Shown one piece after another: positions 1 to 7,991 of a stretch of 64,000 nt of DNA. The stretch comes from Lachnospiraceae bacterium (GTDB lineage Bacteria > Bacillota > Clostridia > Lachnospirales > Lachnospiraceae). The stretch spans positions 113,250 through 177,249 of the forward strand of contig CABJBM010000012.1 of NCBI GenBank assembly GCA_902363835.1. The letters run 5' to 3'. Every line of letters starts with the position of its first letter. Position 1 is the first letter of the stretch. The notes under the pieces are model-generated. The model worked only from the letters and a program-made list of their open reading frames with translations, searched no databases and had not been told where the DNA came from. The position numbers and the translations under genes are program-made.

Positions 1-20
1 ATCTTGATTAAAAGACGAAA

Positions 21-74
21 AAGGCTGTTAAGTGACTGTTTTTACAAGAATACTTTCAGTCACTTAACAGCTTT
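21..74 (-). terminator. Rho-independent terminator
   Basis: An inverted repeat of 14 perfect pairs (25-38 with 57-70, sequence CTGTTAAGTGACTG), extended by a few outer pairs, is followed on the minus strand by a run of T. It closes the deoC remnant, whose last codons lie inside the stem. Confidence 0.8.
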
Positions 75-364
75 CCTAATTTAAATATAAAAATACTTTT
101 TAAGGGAGTCAGGCCTGCTGCCTTAATCTTGATTTCATCCCCTACCATGCGCTTTATCAGAGCCACATCTTTAAAGGCAGCTCCGCCCGTTCCAAAGCCG
201 GTGGAGGTTTTGATAAAATCAGGCTGCACGTTCAGGGCGACCCGGCACATTTCAATGATCTCTGCCATTTCCTCTTCTATAAAATGATAATTTTTCTCTT
301 TTAGCTTGGTAATATTGATCACGTAATCAATCTCATTGGAAGCCCAGGCTCTTAACTGGTGTGG
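56..364 (-). pseudogene. deoC: deoC (deoxyribose-phosphate aldolase) remnant
   Basis: The open frame carries the core of DeoC, the class I aldolase that splits deoxyribose 5-phosphate. EIDYVINI is followed by FIKTSTGFGTGGA (catalytic region), DVALIKRMVGD and KIKAAG with the Schiff-base lysine. An intact DeoC is about 220 residues. Here only about 75 family residues remain. Upstream the frame stops at 365-367 just before EIDYVIN, and downstream the expected GGIR phosphate loop is replaced by an unrelated tail (LTPLKSIFIFKLG). The first ATG-like codon in frame is a GTG at 322 inside the conserved part. Both ends are therefore missing, and the fragment probably makes no active aldolase. Confidence 0.8.
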
Positions 365-431
365 TCAAAATAAGCTGCCAGCTATTTCTGGCTGATTTTA
401 ATATTTCCCATAAGTGCTCTTCTCTGCAGCT

Positions 432-1541
432 TTAATCATCCTCATCCTGATTCCCATAGTTTTCCGTCTTACATGCCGCAGTATCTTTCATTTTCTTTAA
501 CAGGGGATGCTGTTTCCAGCGGTTTAAGGCTGTGGTCGCCTGATAGGCAAGAATCTGGAAAAACGGCAGGAAGCACAATGGGGTCAGCAATTCCGGAAGC
601 TCAAAGGAAATATTTAAAATCCCTTCTCCGGTACATCCCGGCTGATTTGTTATTAAAAATGCCCTGTCAGTCACCTCTCTGCATGCTTGAAAAATGGTTT
701 GGATCCGGCTGCTGCTGTTTCCTCCGTCAATGAGAAATACTGTATAGTCGGGGGTCATCTGAAGATTTGGCCCATGAAGGAATTCCTCGGATTCATACGC
801 AGTGGAAGGAATCTTTACTGTCTCTCCCAGCTTTAAGGCTCCTTCCAGAGCCGTGCCGTAATTGGCGCCGCATCCGCATACATATGCATTGGTCATTGAT
901 GTGAATTCTTTATAATGGTCTTCGTAGAATTTCATGGTTTCCTTTTGTACTGTCTCATGGATCTTGGCCGCCTTTTCCATATCCCGGCATACTGCCTCAG
1001 CCTCTTCCTCGCTCATCAGACCTTTTCTTACGGCAGCCTCAAGGGTGAACAGCATGAGAAACAATGCAAAGGAGGTCACGCCCTTTGTTACATATCCTAC
1101 GGTTTCCACTCCCACTCCATAATCAATCAGCACATCCGCATAATCCTTCATGTCGCTGGAGATACTTCCCGTAATTCCTATGGAAGCACGTCCCTGTTCC
1201 CGGATCATTTTCAGGGCATCAATGGAATTGGTGCTGTATCCGCTTTGGGAAACCACAAAAACAAAATCTTTCTCTGTAAAATCATGCTCACTGCAAAGAA
1301 AGGTAAAAGGTGATACAATTTTTACTTCCGATTTTAAATACTTCCTCATAAACTGGCGGGCGCAGTAAGAGCCATTATAAGAGGAACCGGAAGCAACGAT
1401 CCAGATGTTTTCGTATTCCCCTTTTTCATATTCTGCCAGCAGCGGGGCAGTCAGTTCCTTTCGGTTTTTAATATTTTTAAGTATTACCTCAGGGGACTCT
1501 TCCACATACGTCATCATTGTTTCTTTCATTTTTTCATTCAT
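432..1541 (-). CDS. SIS-domain sugar-phosphate isomerase/deglycase, GlmS-C-terminal type
   Basis: Predicted cytoplasmic protein of 369 residues with two tandem SIS (sugar isomerase) domains and no glutaminase domain. The first SIS domain shows VASGSSYNG (about residues 49-57) and SQSGYSTNS (about 98-106), the loops that bind sugar phosphate. The second contains GCGANYGTA and the ESEEFLHGPN motif characteristic of GlmS-like and fructosamine-6-phosphate deglycases. It is transcribed divergently from the PTS operon at 1801, with 260 bp between them. I infer that it acts on a 6-phosphorylated sugar-amine brought in by that PTS, as the Gfr-type deglycases do. The exact substrate cannot be read from sequence. 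An alternative is a dedicated glucosamine-6-phosphate isomerase-like enzyme. Confidence 0.75.
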   Translation of the reverse strand: MNEKMKETMMTYVEESPEVILKNIKNRKELTAPLLAEYEKGEYENIWIVASGSSYNGSYCARQFMRKYLKSEVKIVSPFTFLCSEHDFTEKDFVFVVSQSGYSTNSIDALKMIREQGRASIGITGSISSDMKDYADVLIDYGVGVETVGYVTKGVTSFALFLMLFTLEAAVRKGLMSEEEAEAVCRDMEKAAKIHETVQKETMKFYEDHYKEFTSMTNAYVCGCGANYGTALEGALKLGETVKIPSTAYESEEFLHGPNLQMTPDYTVFLIDGGNSSSRIQTIFQACREVTDRAFLITNQPGCTGEGILNISFELPELLTPLCFLPFFQILAYQATTALNRWKQHPLLKKMKDTAACKTENYGNQDEDD

Positions 1542-1645
1542 TTTGTTACCGCTCCTTTTTTTGTTTTAGTAAAAATGAGACAGAAAGTGTTTTGTGCAGT
1601 AATTATATCATATCCGTTATTATAGTCAAGAATGTATTAAAAACA

Positions 1646-1659
1646 TACAAATATTTGTA
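1646..1659. promoter_or_regulatory. Perfect palindrome, candidate GntR operator
   Basis: TACAAATATTTGTA is a perfect 14-nt palindrome in the divergent promoter region, ending 8 nt before the -35 box of the PTS operon. It suits the dimeric GntR regulator encoded at 6023. Binding is an inference. Confidence 0.4.
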
Positions 1660-1667
1660 ATTACATA

Positions 1668-1696
1668 TTGACAAATTTTATTCATAAGACTATGAT
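1668..1696 (+). promoter_or_regulatory. Sigma-A-type promoter of the PTS operon
   Basis: TTGACA at 1668-1673, a 17-nt spacer and TATGAT at 1691-1696 form a near-consensus promoter about 100 nt upstream of the EIIB start. The leader between them holds two similar AAAAGGAGTGA segments. The second is the EIIB ribosome site. Confidence 0.7.
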
Positions 1697-1800
1697 TTAT
1701 TTATACATTATTTATACTTTTTTTATAAAAAGGAGTGAAAATTTAAAAAAGAGTACAAAATACCAAGGGGATACAAAATTTTAAAAGGAGTGACAAACAT

Positions 1801-2277
1801 ATGCCCAACATTCTATTAACAAGGATTGACAACCGGCTGGTACATGGCCAGGTTGGATGCTCCTGGGTGGGAGCCATTGGATGTAACCTGATCGTTGTGG
1901 CAGACGACGAAGCTGCAGGTGATCCGGTACAGCAGTCTCTGATGAAGATGACCGCGGATTCTACGGGAGTGGGAATTCGGTTCTTTACCCTTCAAAAGAC
2001 CATTGAAGTCATTCATAAAGCAGCACCAAGCCAGAAAATATTTATTGTAGTACGGAATCCTCAGGCCGCCAGAGTCCTGGTCGAGGGAGGGGTGCCCATT
2101 GATAAGCTCTGTATCGGCAACATGCATGTGGCTCCTGGAAAAAAGGTATCCAATGAGCCTCATGTATACCTGGGAGAACAGGATTTAGAAGACCTAAGAA
2201 TGATTCGGGGGAAAGGGATCGATGTGTATATCCAGATCGCTCCGGGGGATAAAAAGCATGATTTTGAGGTAAAGTAA
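1801..2277 (+). CDS. PTS EIIB, mannose/fructose/sorbose family
   Basis: This 158-residue cytoplasmic EIIB takes phosphate from EIIA and passes it to the sugar entering through EIIC/EIID. The family signature RIDNRLVHGQV is at residues 8-18, with His15 the expected phosphorylated residue. Its length matches stand-alone ManX-family EIIB proteins such as AgaB/AgaV. A strong AAAGGAG site precedes the ATG. It is the first gene of the operon that continues with EIIC, EIID, a FrlB-like protein, a PfkB kinase, a GntR regulator and EIIA. The partner genes suggest that the substrate is an amino-sugar or fructosamine rather than mannose. Confidence 0.9.
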   Translation: MPNILLTRIDNRLVHGQVGCSWVGAIGCNLIVVADDEAAGDPVQQSLMKMTADSTGVGIRFFTLQKTIEVIHKAAPSQKIFIVVRNPQAARVLVEGGVPIDKLCIGNMHVAPGKKVSNEPHVYLGEQDLEDLRMIRGKGIDVYIQIAPGDKKHDFEVK

Positions 2278-2332
2278 AAACATTTGTTATGATTCATGGG
2301 AAACGAGAAGGAATCCATGGTCTATAATAACG

Positions 2333-2356
2333 AAAACCGCAGGAAGGATTTGCGGT
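2333..2356 (+). other. Intercistronic hairpin between EIIB and EIIC
   Basis: AACCGCA (from 2335) pairs with TTGCGGTT ahead of the EIIC ribosome site, with no T-run after it. It could stabilise or process the messenger, or adjust the EIIB:EIIC ratio. This is an inference from structure only. Confidence 0.35.
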
Positions 2357-2380
2357 TCAATAATAAAAGGAGGGTTTTAT

Positions 2381-3163
2381 ATGCAAATCACTTTAATCCA
2401 GGGGATTTTGCTGGCCTTACTGGCTTTTATCTGTGCCTGTGATGCCTGTTGGGAAGCCTTTTTCTGGTTCCGCCCCATTGTTGTCGCCTTCTTCGCCGGA
2501 ATTATCCTCGGTGATGTACAGGTAGGCCTAGCTGCCGGTGCTGTTGCAGAGCTTTCTTATCTGGGTCTGCTGACCGTAGGAGGCACGGTTCCTCCTGATC
2601 CGCTTATGGCAGGCATGATGACAACGGTCATTGCATTCACTACCGGCCAGAGCGCAGAAACGGCTCTGGGACTCTCATTGCCCTTTGCTTTGCTGGCGCA
2701 GTGGGTGGGAATTATCTGCAATACCACTTTTGCAGGCTTTTTACGTCCTCTGGATCATGCATGCGAGAACGCGGACACGAAAAAATTTACACAAATCGTT
2801 ATCCTTGGAATTGTAATCAAGGCAGGCATCTATGCCCTGATCACATTCCTGTCCGCTTTTGCATTGCAGAACCAGATCGCAGGATTTGTAAACATGTTCC
2901 CGGAATGGCTGATCCATGGTTTCGAAATATCCGGCGGCCTGCTTCCTGCAGTTGGTCTTACCCTGTTACTGGTTGTCATGCTTAAGAAGCAGAACGTGGC
3001 ATATCTTTTCATAGGCTTCTTAATGATGACATTCTTAAAGCTGGGTAATATCCTTCCCGTAGCTATCGCAGGAATCGCCGTTGCATTCATTGGCTATCTC
3101 AATGATGAAAACATCAAAAAGAACGCCGTAACTGTAGGAGGTGCTGACGATGACGGTATCTAG
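2381..3163 (+). CDS. PTS EIIC, mannose/fructose/sorbose family
   Basis: Integral membrane subunit of 260 residues forming the sugar path of the mannose-family permease. It is highly hydrophobic throughout, with family-typical segments such as GIILGDVQVGLAAGAVAELSYLG near residues 40-65 and VGGTVPPDPLMAGM near 70-83, where the family binds substrate. It starts at ATG 2381 behind AAAGGAGGG. Its last codons overlap the start of EIID, so the two subunits are probably translated together. EIIC and EIID form one complex in the cytoplasmic membrane. Confidence 0.9.
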   Translation: MQITLIQGILLALLAFICACDACWEAFFWFRPIVVAFFAGIILGDVQVGLAAGAVAELSYLGLLTVGGTVPPDPLMAGMMTTVIAFTTGQSAETALGLSLPFALLAQWVGIICNTTFAGFLRPLDHACENADTKKFTQIVILGIVIKAGIYALITFLSAFALQNQIAGFVNMFPEWLIHGFEISGGLLPAVGLTLLLVVMLKKQNVAYLFIGFLMMTFLKLGNILPVAIAGIAVAFIGYLNDENIKKNAVTVGGADDDGI

Positions 3164-3941
3164 AAATAAATTGACGAAAAAAGATATCAACCAGATGAGC
3201 CTGCTTTCCATATTGGAACAGTCCTGCTTCAGCTTTGAGCGGATGCAGGCCCCTGGCTTCTGCCTTGGATTGCTTCCCGGATTAAAGAAAATTTACGGCA
3301 GCCAGAAGGAAGAAATCGCGGATGCCATGAAAAACAATATGGACTTTATCAACACCGAGCCTCATATGGCCACCTTCCTTCAGGGACTTGTCCTTTCCCT
3401 GGAAGAGAACGGACAGGACAGAGCTTTAATCAAGAACATTAAAACCGGTTTGTTTGGTCCACTGGCAGGACTGGGAGATGCTATTTTCTGGTTTACCCTG
3501 CTTCCCATATCAGCGGCCATCTGCTGCTCCCTTGCCAGCGGCGGATCTGTACTGGGTCCCATTCTTTATATTGCCATCTGGTTTATAGGTGCCATATCAA
3601 GGTTGTGGTTCGGCCGGCTGGGATATAACATGGGTGTGGGAGCCGTTGACCTAATCAGCTCCAATGCCAGCGCCATCACAAAGGCGGCGGGCATTCTGGG
3701 CATGATGGTGGTAGGCGGTCTGATACCAAGCTACGTGTCCCTGCATTTTGCTGAAACGCTGGTGGCTCCCGGCGGCGTGTCCATACAGGCAATCTTTGAT
3801 TCCATCATGCCGAACATACTGCCTCTTGGGTTTGTATTTACCCTTTACTGGCTGTTTAAGAAAAAACATGTTAATACGCTGATGCTGATTATTTTCATTA
3901 TCCTTGTATCAATCGTATTATCTTTCTTTAAAATCATGTAA
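3150..3941 (+). CDS. PTS EIID, mannose/fructose/sorbose family
   Basis: Second membrane subunit of the permease, about 263 residues from the ATG at 3150. That start sits 8 nt after AGGAGG; a GTG at 3141 is too close to the ribosome site. The N-terminal half is cytoplasmic (SLLSILEQSCFSFERMQAPGF, then NNMDFINTEPHMATFLQGL, both typical of EIID). Hydrophobic segments follow (GLGDAIFWFTLLPI onwards) with a C-terminal pair of membrane helices. It overlaps the EIIC stop by 14 nt. EIID is found only in the mannose-type PTS, which fixes the family of this transporter. Confidence 0.9.
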   Translation: MTVSRNKLTKKDINQMSLLSILEQSCFSFERMQAPGFCLGLLPGLKKIYGSQKEEIADAMKNNMDFINTEPHMATFLQGLVLSLEENGQDRALIKNIKTGLFGPLAGLGDAIFWFTLLPISAAICCSLASGGSVLGPILYIAIWFIGAISRLWFGRLGYNMGVGAVDLISSNASAITKAAGILGMMVVGGLIPSYVSLHFAETLVAPGGVSIQAIFDSIMPNILPLGFVFTLYWLFKKKHVNTLMLIIFIILVSIVLSFFKIM

Positions 3942-3971
3942 CTCACGGAAGGAATCACATAGAATTCTGCC

Positions 3972-4025
3972 GGGGGCCGTACAGGAAGATCTGGAAGAAT
4001 CCGCCTATCTCCTGTAGGGCCCCTG
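3972..4025 (+). other. Imperfect inverted repeat before the FrlB-like gene
   Basis: The arm GGGGGCCGTACAGGA at 3972-3986 is nearly complementary to TCCTGTAGGGCCCCT at about 4009-4023. It lies between EIID and the deglycase gene and has no T-run. It may be an RNA-processing or partial-termination site. Confidence 0.35.
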
Positions 4026-4048
4026 CGCATGTGAAAGGGATGTCAGCA

Positions 4049-5047
4049 ATGATCAATTTTAATGAAGAACAAATGATAAAAAACGGAGACATTATTTACA
4101 GCCAGAGGGAGTCCATTGAAAAAATAGCCGATACCCTGACAAAGGATGGATTTGATCTTTTATTTTTCACCTCCTCCGGCGGGTCCATGGCTATGATGCT
4201 GCCCTTTGAGCTGTGGATCAACCGGAATTCCTCCATACCCTCAGGCTCCATGATCTCTGCAGATTTAACGGCCATGGGCTGCAACCGGATCACGGATAAA
4301 ACCGCAGCATTTCTCACATCAAAATCCGGAGACACTCCGGATACGTTAGAAGCGGCCCGTTATTTAAAACAAAAGGGCGTGCGCCTGGTATCTGTAACCG
4401 GCGTCCCTAATTCCCCTCTTGAGAAGCTTTCGGATTTCTGCATTACCTATGGAAACGGACGCCCTCAGGAGCTGGTATTTTATCTTCTCATAGGCCGGCT
4501 CCTCTACAACCGGGGCGCTTTTCCTGATTATCCCCGGTTTGCGGATGAAATGAAGCATCTGGCATCAGCCCTGGTGGCGGTACGGAAGCAGGCGGATCCA
4601 TTCTGCCTGGAATATGCGGAAAAATATTGCAGGGAGCCTTATCATATCTGGGTCGGTTCCGGGGATCTTTGGCCTGTGGCTTACTCCTATTCCATGTGCA
4701 CATTAGAAGAATCCCTGTGGCTTAAGACAAAGTCCGTAAGCTCGCCTGAATTTTTCCATGGAACCCTGGAGCTTTTAGAGGAGGACGTGTGCATAACCCT
4801 TTTAATGACCCAAGGCCCTACCAGGTTTCTGGATGAAAAGGTGAAATTATTTGCCAGCCAGCACACGAAAAAGTTTACCTGCTTTGATGCAGAAAATTAC
4901 GCCCTGCCCGGTATCAGCAGTTCTTTCCGAAGCCTTCTTTCTCCCGTGATCATAGCTGCCGTGCTCCAGCGGGTCAGCAAAAATATGGAAGCAATCACCG
5001 GTCATTCTCTGGATATCCGAAGGTATTACAGAAAAGGCGGATATTAA
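4049..5047 (+). CDS. FrlB-family SIS protein, probable fructosamine-6-phosphate deglycase
   Basis: A SIS-domain enzyme of about 332 residues. The FrlB family cleaves 6-phosphorylated Amadori products such as fructoselysine 6-phosphate to glucose 6-phosphate and the free amine. Visible family features are a first SIS loop FFTSSGGSMA, a second loop TSKSGDTPDT, the catalytic-region motif SSPEFFHGTLEL and a C-terminal DIRRYYRKGGY that closely matches the end of FrlB proteins. Three in-frame starts exist (GTG 4031, ATG 4040, ATG 4049). The last is best spaced from the AAAGGGA site. It sits between the PTS genes and the kinase, so the PTS product is its likely substrate. Confidence 0.75.
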   Translation: MINFNEEQMIKNGDIIYSQRESIEKIADTLTKDGFDLLFFTSSGGSMAMMLPFELWINRNSSIPSGSMISADLTAMGCNRITDKTAAFLTSKSGDTPDTLEAARYLKQKGVRLVSVTGVPNSPLEKLSDFCITYGNGRPQELVFYLLIGRLLYNRGAFPDYPRFADEMKHLASALVAVRKQADPFCLEYAEKYCREPYHIWVGSGDLWPVAYSYSMCTLEESLWLKTKSVSSPEFFHGTLELLEEDVCITLLMTQGPTRFLDEKVKLFASQHTKKFTCFDAENYALPGISSSFRSLLSPVIIAAVLQRVSKNMEAITGHSLDIRRYYRKGGY

Positions 5048-5074
5048 GATATTAAATAGAAAGGAAGCATTGGA

Positions 5075-5908
5075 ATGAAATTTCTCGGTTTAGGCGATAA
5101 CGTGATTGATTATTATATCAATACAGGAACCACACATCCCGGCGGAAATGCAGTCAATACGGCTGTTCATGCGTCCCGGCTGGGAGTTGAAGCCGCTTAT
5201 CTGGGCAATCTGGCTGATGATGAGCTGTCAGAGGTGATCCGCAATGCGCTCAAAGAGCACAAGGTAGATTTTTCCCACTGCACAACAGTAAAAGGAAGCA
5301 CTACAAAATGCTGTGATTATACCGTTACCAACGGAGAACATCACTTTGCCGGAATCAGGCTTGGGGAAAACTGGTCCGGCCCTATGGCCCTGGAACAATG
5401 CCATCTGCAGTATATGGAAGATTTTGATATTATTCATAGCTGCTGCAATGCAAAAATGGAAGCTGAAATCTGCAAGGCCGGCCGCCTTTCTGCATTGCTT
5501 ACCTATGATTTTTCTGTAAAGGAAAAATACAGGACAGATCAGTATCTGACCCTTGTATGTCCCTGGCTGGACCTGGCCCTTTTTTCCTGTGACCCCATGG
5601 AAAAAGATCAGGCCTTTCATTTCTGCCGCAGGTTCCATCAGCAGGGGACAAACCACGTCCTGCTGACCATGGGGCAGGCAGGTTCCTTTGTCTCCAATGG
5701 GGAGATTCTTGTAAAAGGGGAAGTATTTACGGTGGATCCGGTAGACACTATGGGAGCAGGAGATGCATTTCTCACTGCATTTATCATAAGCCTTGCAAAC
5801 CTTGGCTGGAAAAAAGGCGGCAGAATGGAAGAACAAGCTCTTAAAAAGGCGCTGGAAGACGGCGCCCGTTACGCGGCAGAAAACTGTATGGTAAAAGGCG
5901 GCTTCTGA
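5075..5908 (+). CDS. PfkB-family sugar kinase, fructoselysine 6-kinase-like
   Basis: Cytoplasmic ribokinase/PfkB-type kinase of 277 residues. It has the N-terminal GDNVIDYYINTG and PGGNAVNTAVHASRLG segments (about residues 7-35) and the C-terminal anion-hole and catalytic-base motif DTMGAGDAF (about 226-234). The N-terminal reading GDN-x-DYY and the overall length are those of FrlD fructoselysine kinases. It follows the FrlB-like gene by 27 nt. Odd point: the PTS should already phosphorylate the sugar, so a second sugar kinase looks redundant unless it uses a second substrate, another position, or unphosphorylated product made in the cell. Confidence 0.75.
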   Translation: MKFLGLGDNVIDYYINTGTTHPGGNAVNTAVHASRLGVEAAYLGNLADDELSEVIRNALKEHKVDFSHCTTVKGSTTKCCDYTVTNGEHHFAGIRLGENWSGPMALEQCHLQYMEDFDIIHSCCNAKMEAEICKAGRLSALLTYDFSVKEKYRTDQYLTLVCPWLDLALFSCDPMEKDQAFHFCRRFHQQGTNHVLLTMGQAGSFVSNGEILVKGEVFTVDPVDTMGAGDAFLTAFIISLANLGWKKGGRMEEQALKKALEDGARYAAENCMVKGGF

Positions 5909-6022
5909 TTCTGTTTCAAGCACCGCGGATATCAACCATGATATCTGTTAAAATAACGTTGCAGGTAAAATACCCCGATGGTATACTGTACAAATGGGAT
6001 TCCCCTGCCATGGAGGTGTTAC

Positions 6023-6772
6023 ATGAAGTTTGATTTTATACAAATTGATAAATATAGTCCGGTTCCATTGTATGAGCAGCTAAAGGCATGTCTGATTAAG
6101 GCCATCCGAAGCGGAACCCTGACTCCTGGACAAAAGCTGCCTACAGAGGAAGAAATATGCCGCAAATTCTGCATTTCCCGCCCCGTGGTCCGGCAAGCCT
6201 ATGGGGAACTGGATAAGCTTGGATTACTGGAAAGGAAACGCGGATCCGGAAGCTTTGTGAAGTCTAATACAGACCGGGGAGTATTTTTGATGCAGCTGGT
6301 CAGCTACAGTGAGGAACTGGCCATGATCGGCATGATGGCAGGAACCGATTTAAAAAAGAAGGAAGTCGCCCCCTATCATGCGCAGATTTACGAAAAACTC
6401 CGTTTGGAGCCCCAGCAGCACTGCCTTCATCTGGAACGCATGCGCTATGCGGACAAACGTCCTTTTACCTATATTGAAAATTTTGTTCCCATGGATCTGT
6501 TTCCGGGAATTGAAAATCATGATTATGGGACAGAATCCCTTTATCATATTATGAAGGATGTGTATGGCATCTATCCTGCCAAGGCTGTGAGATCCATACG
6601 GGCGGAAATCATTGATCCTGTACAGGCACGGCTGTTTCACATTGAGAAAGGCTCTCCGGTCCACATGCTGGAAAGCATTGCCTACGACCAGTATGACCGC
6701 CCCATTGACTATAGCATAGAAACTTATCCTGGGAATACACACCGGTTTGATTTTGTAGTTTACAGAGATTAG
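6023..6772 (+). CDS. GntR/HutC-family transcription regulator
   Basis: DNA-binding regulator of about 249 residues. The winged-helix N-terminus reads PLYEQLKACLIKAIRSGTL ... LPTEEEICRKFCISRPVVRQAYGEL (about residues 13-68). A UTRA effector domain follows (LEPQQHCLHLERMRYADKRPFTYIENFVP). UTRA domains usually sense sugar phosphates or amines. The ATG at 6023 follows GGAGG. A longer frame from 5978 has no ribosome site. The gene lies inside the operon it presumably controls, and the palindrome at 1646-1659 is a candidate operator. Confidence 0.85.
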   Translation: MKFDFIQIDKYSPVPLYEQLKACLIKAIRSGTLTPGQKLPTEEEICRKFCISRPVVRQAYGELDKLGLLERKRGSGSFVKSNTDRGVFLMQLVSYSEELAMIGMMAGTDLKKKEVAPYHAQIYEKLRLEPQQHCLHLERMRYADKRPFTYIENFVPMDLFPGIENHDYGTESLYHIMKDVYGIYPAKAVRSIRAEIIDPVQARLFHIEKGSPVHMLESIAYDQYDRPIDYSIETYPGNTHRFDFVVYRD

Positions 6773-6790
6773 AACTGAATGGACGAATGT

Positions 6791-6890
6791 CCTGAAAGGC
6801 ATACCTATATGCCCAAAAAGCGTGGGCAGGAAAGGGGAACGCCTGAAAGGCATACCTATATGCCCAAAAAGCGTGGGCAGGAAAGGGGAA
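6791..6890 (+). repeat. Two tandem 51-nt hairpin repeats before EIIA
   Basis: A 51-nt unit beginning CCTGAAAGGCATACC occurs twice (6791-6841, 6842-6890), identical over at least 49 nt. Each copy can form two small hairpins, GGCATA/TATGCC and GCCCA/TGGGC, and ends with AGGAAAGGGGAA. The second copy of that segment is the EIIA ribosome site. Related units lie at 33454-33602 and 35239-35294. Confidence 0.85.
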
Positions 6891-6893
6891 ATT

Positions 6894-7331
6894 ATGACTG
6901 GAATTATTATTACGGGCCATGGAACATTTGCAACAGGCATTACAAGTGCGCTGGAACTTCTCACAGGCCATCAGGATTTTTTAGTTCCAATAGACTTTAA
7001 CTCGGACCATAGCGAGGAACAGCTAAAAGAGAATTTAAACGCTGCCTTTGACCACTTCCGGGACTGCGAACAAATCCTGGTGCTGTGTGACATCCTGGGA
7101 GGCTCTCCTTTTAAAAATGCGGTGGTCTTAAGCTTTGGAGATGAGCGGATCAAGGTCCTTTACGGAACAAACTTAGGCATGGCCGTTGAACTGACCATGC
7201 GCTGTATAACAGGTCAGGTGATTGAAGCAGATACACTGGCAGATGAGCTCATTGAAATCGGAAAAACACAGATCGGAAGATACCAGTATGTACCGGCAGA
7301 AACGTCTGAAGAACCAGAGGAAGGAATTTGA
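6894..7331 (+). CDS. PTS EIIA, mannose family
   Basis: EIIA of 145 residues that receives phosphate from HPr and passes it to EIIB. The ManX-type start GIIITGHGTFATGI carries the active His at residue 9. The family's dimer region DILGGSPFKNAV is near residues 65-76. The ATG at 6894 lies just after the second copy of the tandem repeat. An upstream frame from 6822 merely reads through the repeat. Unusually, EIIA is separated from EIIB, EIIC and EIID by four genes, with the repeat giving it its own translation signal. Confidence 0.9.
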   Translation: MTGIIITGHGTFATGITSALELLTGHQDFLVPIDFNSDHSEEQLKENLNAAFDHFRDCEQILVLCDILGGSPFKNAVVLSFGDERIKVLYGTNLGMAVELTMRCITGQVIEADTLADELIEIGKTQIGRYQYVPAETSEEPEEGI

Positions 7332-7334
7332 CCA

Positions 7335-7991
7335 ATGATAAAAGCAGTTATATTTGACATGGATGGAGTATTGATTGACAGCGAGATTGTGTACTTGGAC
7401 CACATGCACGGGAAGCTGAAGCTTAAGTACCCTGATATCAACAGAGACACGCTGTTTACTGTAGTAGGAGCCACTGCCAAAAGAACTATGGAGATTCTGA
7501 GCGAAATCATCGGAGAAGATGCAGATTCCCAGAGCTTTCAGGAATTGTATGCCGGGATTTGGACCGACTGCCGTCCGGATTATCCCTCCATCCTGAGAAA
7601 GGAAGTCCCGGAGCTTTTAAAAGAGATTCGCCGCAGAGGCTATCTTGTAGCCCTAGCCTCTTCTACCAGCAGAGCAGGAATCGAAGAGGTGCTTACCACC
7701 TGCGGGCTGAAAGAAAACTTCAACTATATTGTAAGCGGCGAGGAATTTAAAGAAAGCAAGCCTAATCCGGAAATTTATCTTCATACTGCTGCCGCCCTTC
7801 AGTGCGCTCCTGAGGAATGCCTGGTGGTGGAGGATTCCACCTATGGGATCATGGCAGCACATGGGGCGGGAATGACCGTAATTTCCCTTGTTGATGAAAG
7901 ATTCAGTTTTGACCGCAGTCTTGCGGATTATTCTATTCATGGCCTTGGGGAAGTATTGGAAGTGTTGGAGGAATTGGAAAAGAGAGAATGA
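7335..7991 (+). CDS. HAD-superfamily hydrolase, beta-phosphoglucomutase/phosphatase type
   Basis: HAD enzyme of 218 residues. Motif I is IFDMDGVLIDSE (about residues 6-17, nucleophile Asp8 and Asp10), motif II is ALASSTSR, the lysine region is KESKPNPEIYLHTA, and motif III is VVEDSTYGIMAAHGAG. A helical cap lies between motifs I and II, typical of sugar-phosphate phosphatases and beta-phosphoglucomutases. The start is 3 nt after the EIIA stop, so the two genes are translationally coupled. It probably handles a sugar phosphate released by the locus. Substrate not determinable. Confidence 0.8.
   Translation: MIKAVIFDMDGVLIDSEIVYLDHMHGKLKLKYPDINRDTLFTVVGATAKRTMEILSEIIGEDADSQSFQELYAGIWTDCRPDYPSILRKEVPELLKEIRRRGYLVALASSTSRAGIEEVLTTCGLKENFNYIVSGEEFKESKPNPEIYLHTAAALQCAPEECLVVEDSTYGIMAAHGAGMTVISLVDERFSFDRSLADYSIHGLGEVLEVLEELEKRE

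Noticed and set aside
5228..5935. 235-codon minus-strand frame over the PfkB kinase
   Set aside because: Antisense to a well-supported kinase, Cys- and His-rich shadow composition, no start signal.
6791..6890. Tandem repeat as a CRISPR array
   Set aside because: Only two directly abutting copies without unique spacers and no cas genes nearby. The three-unit array at 33454 is likewise spacer-free.
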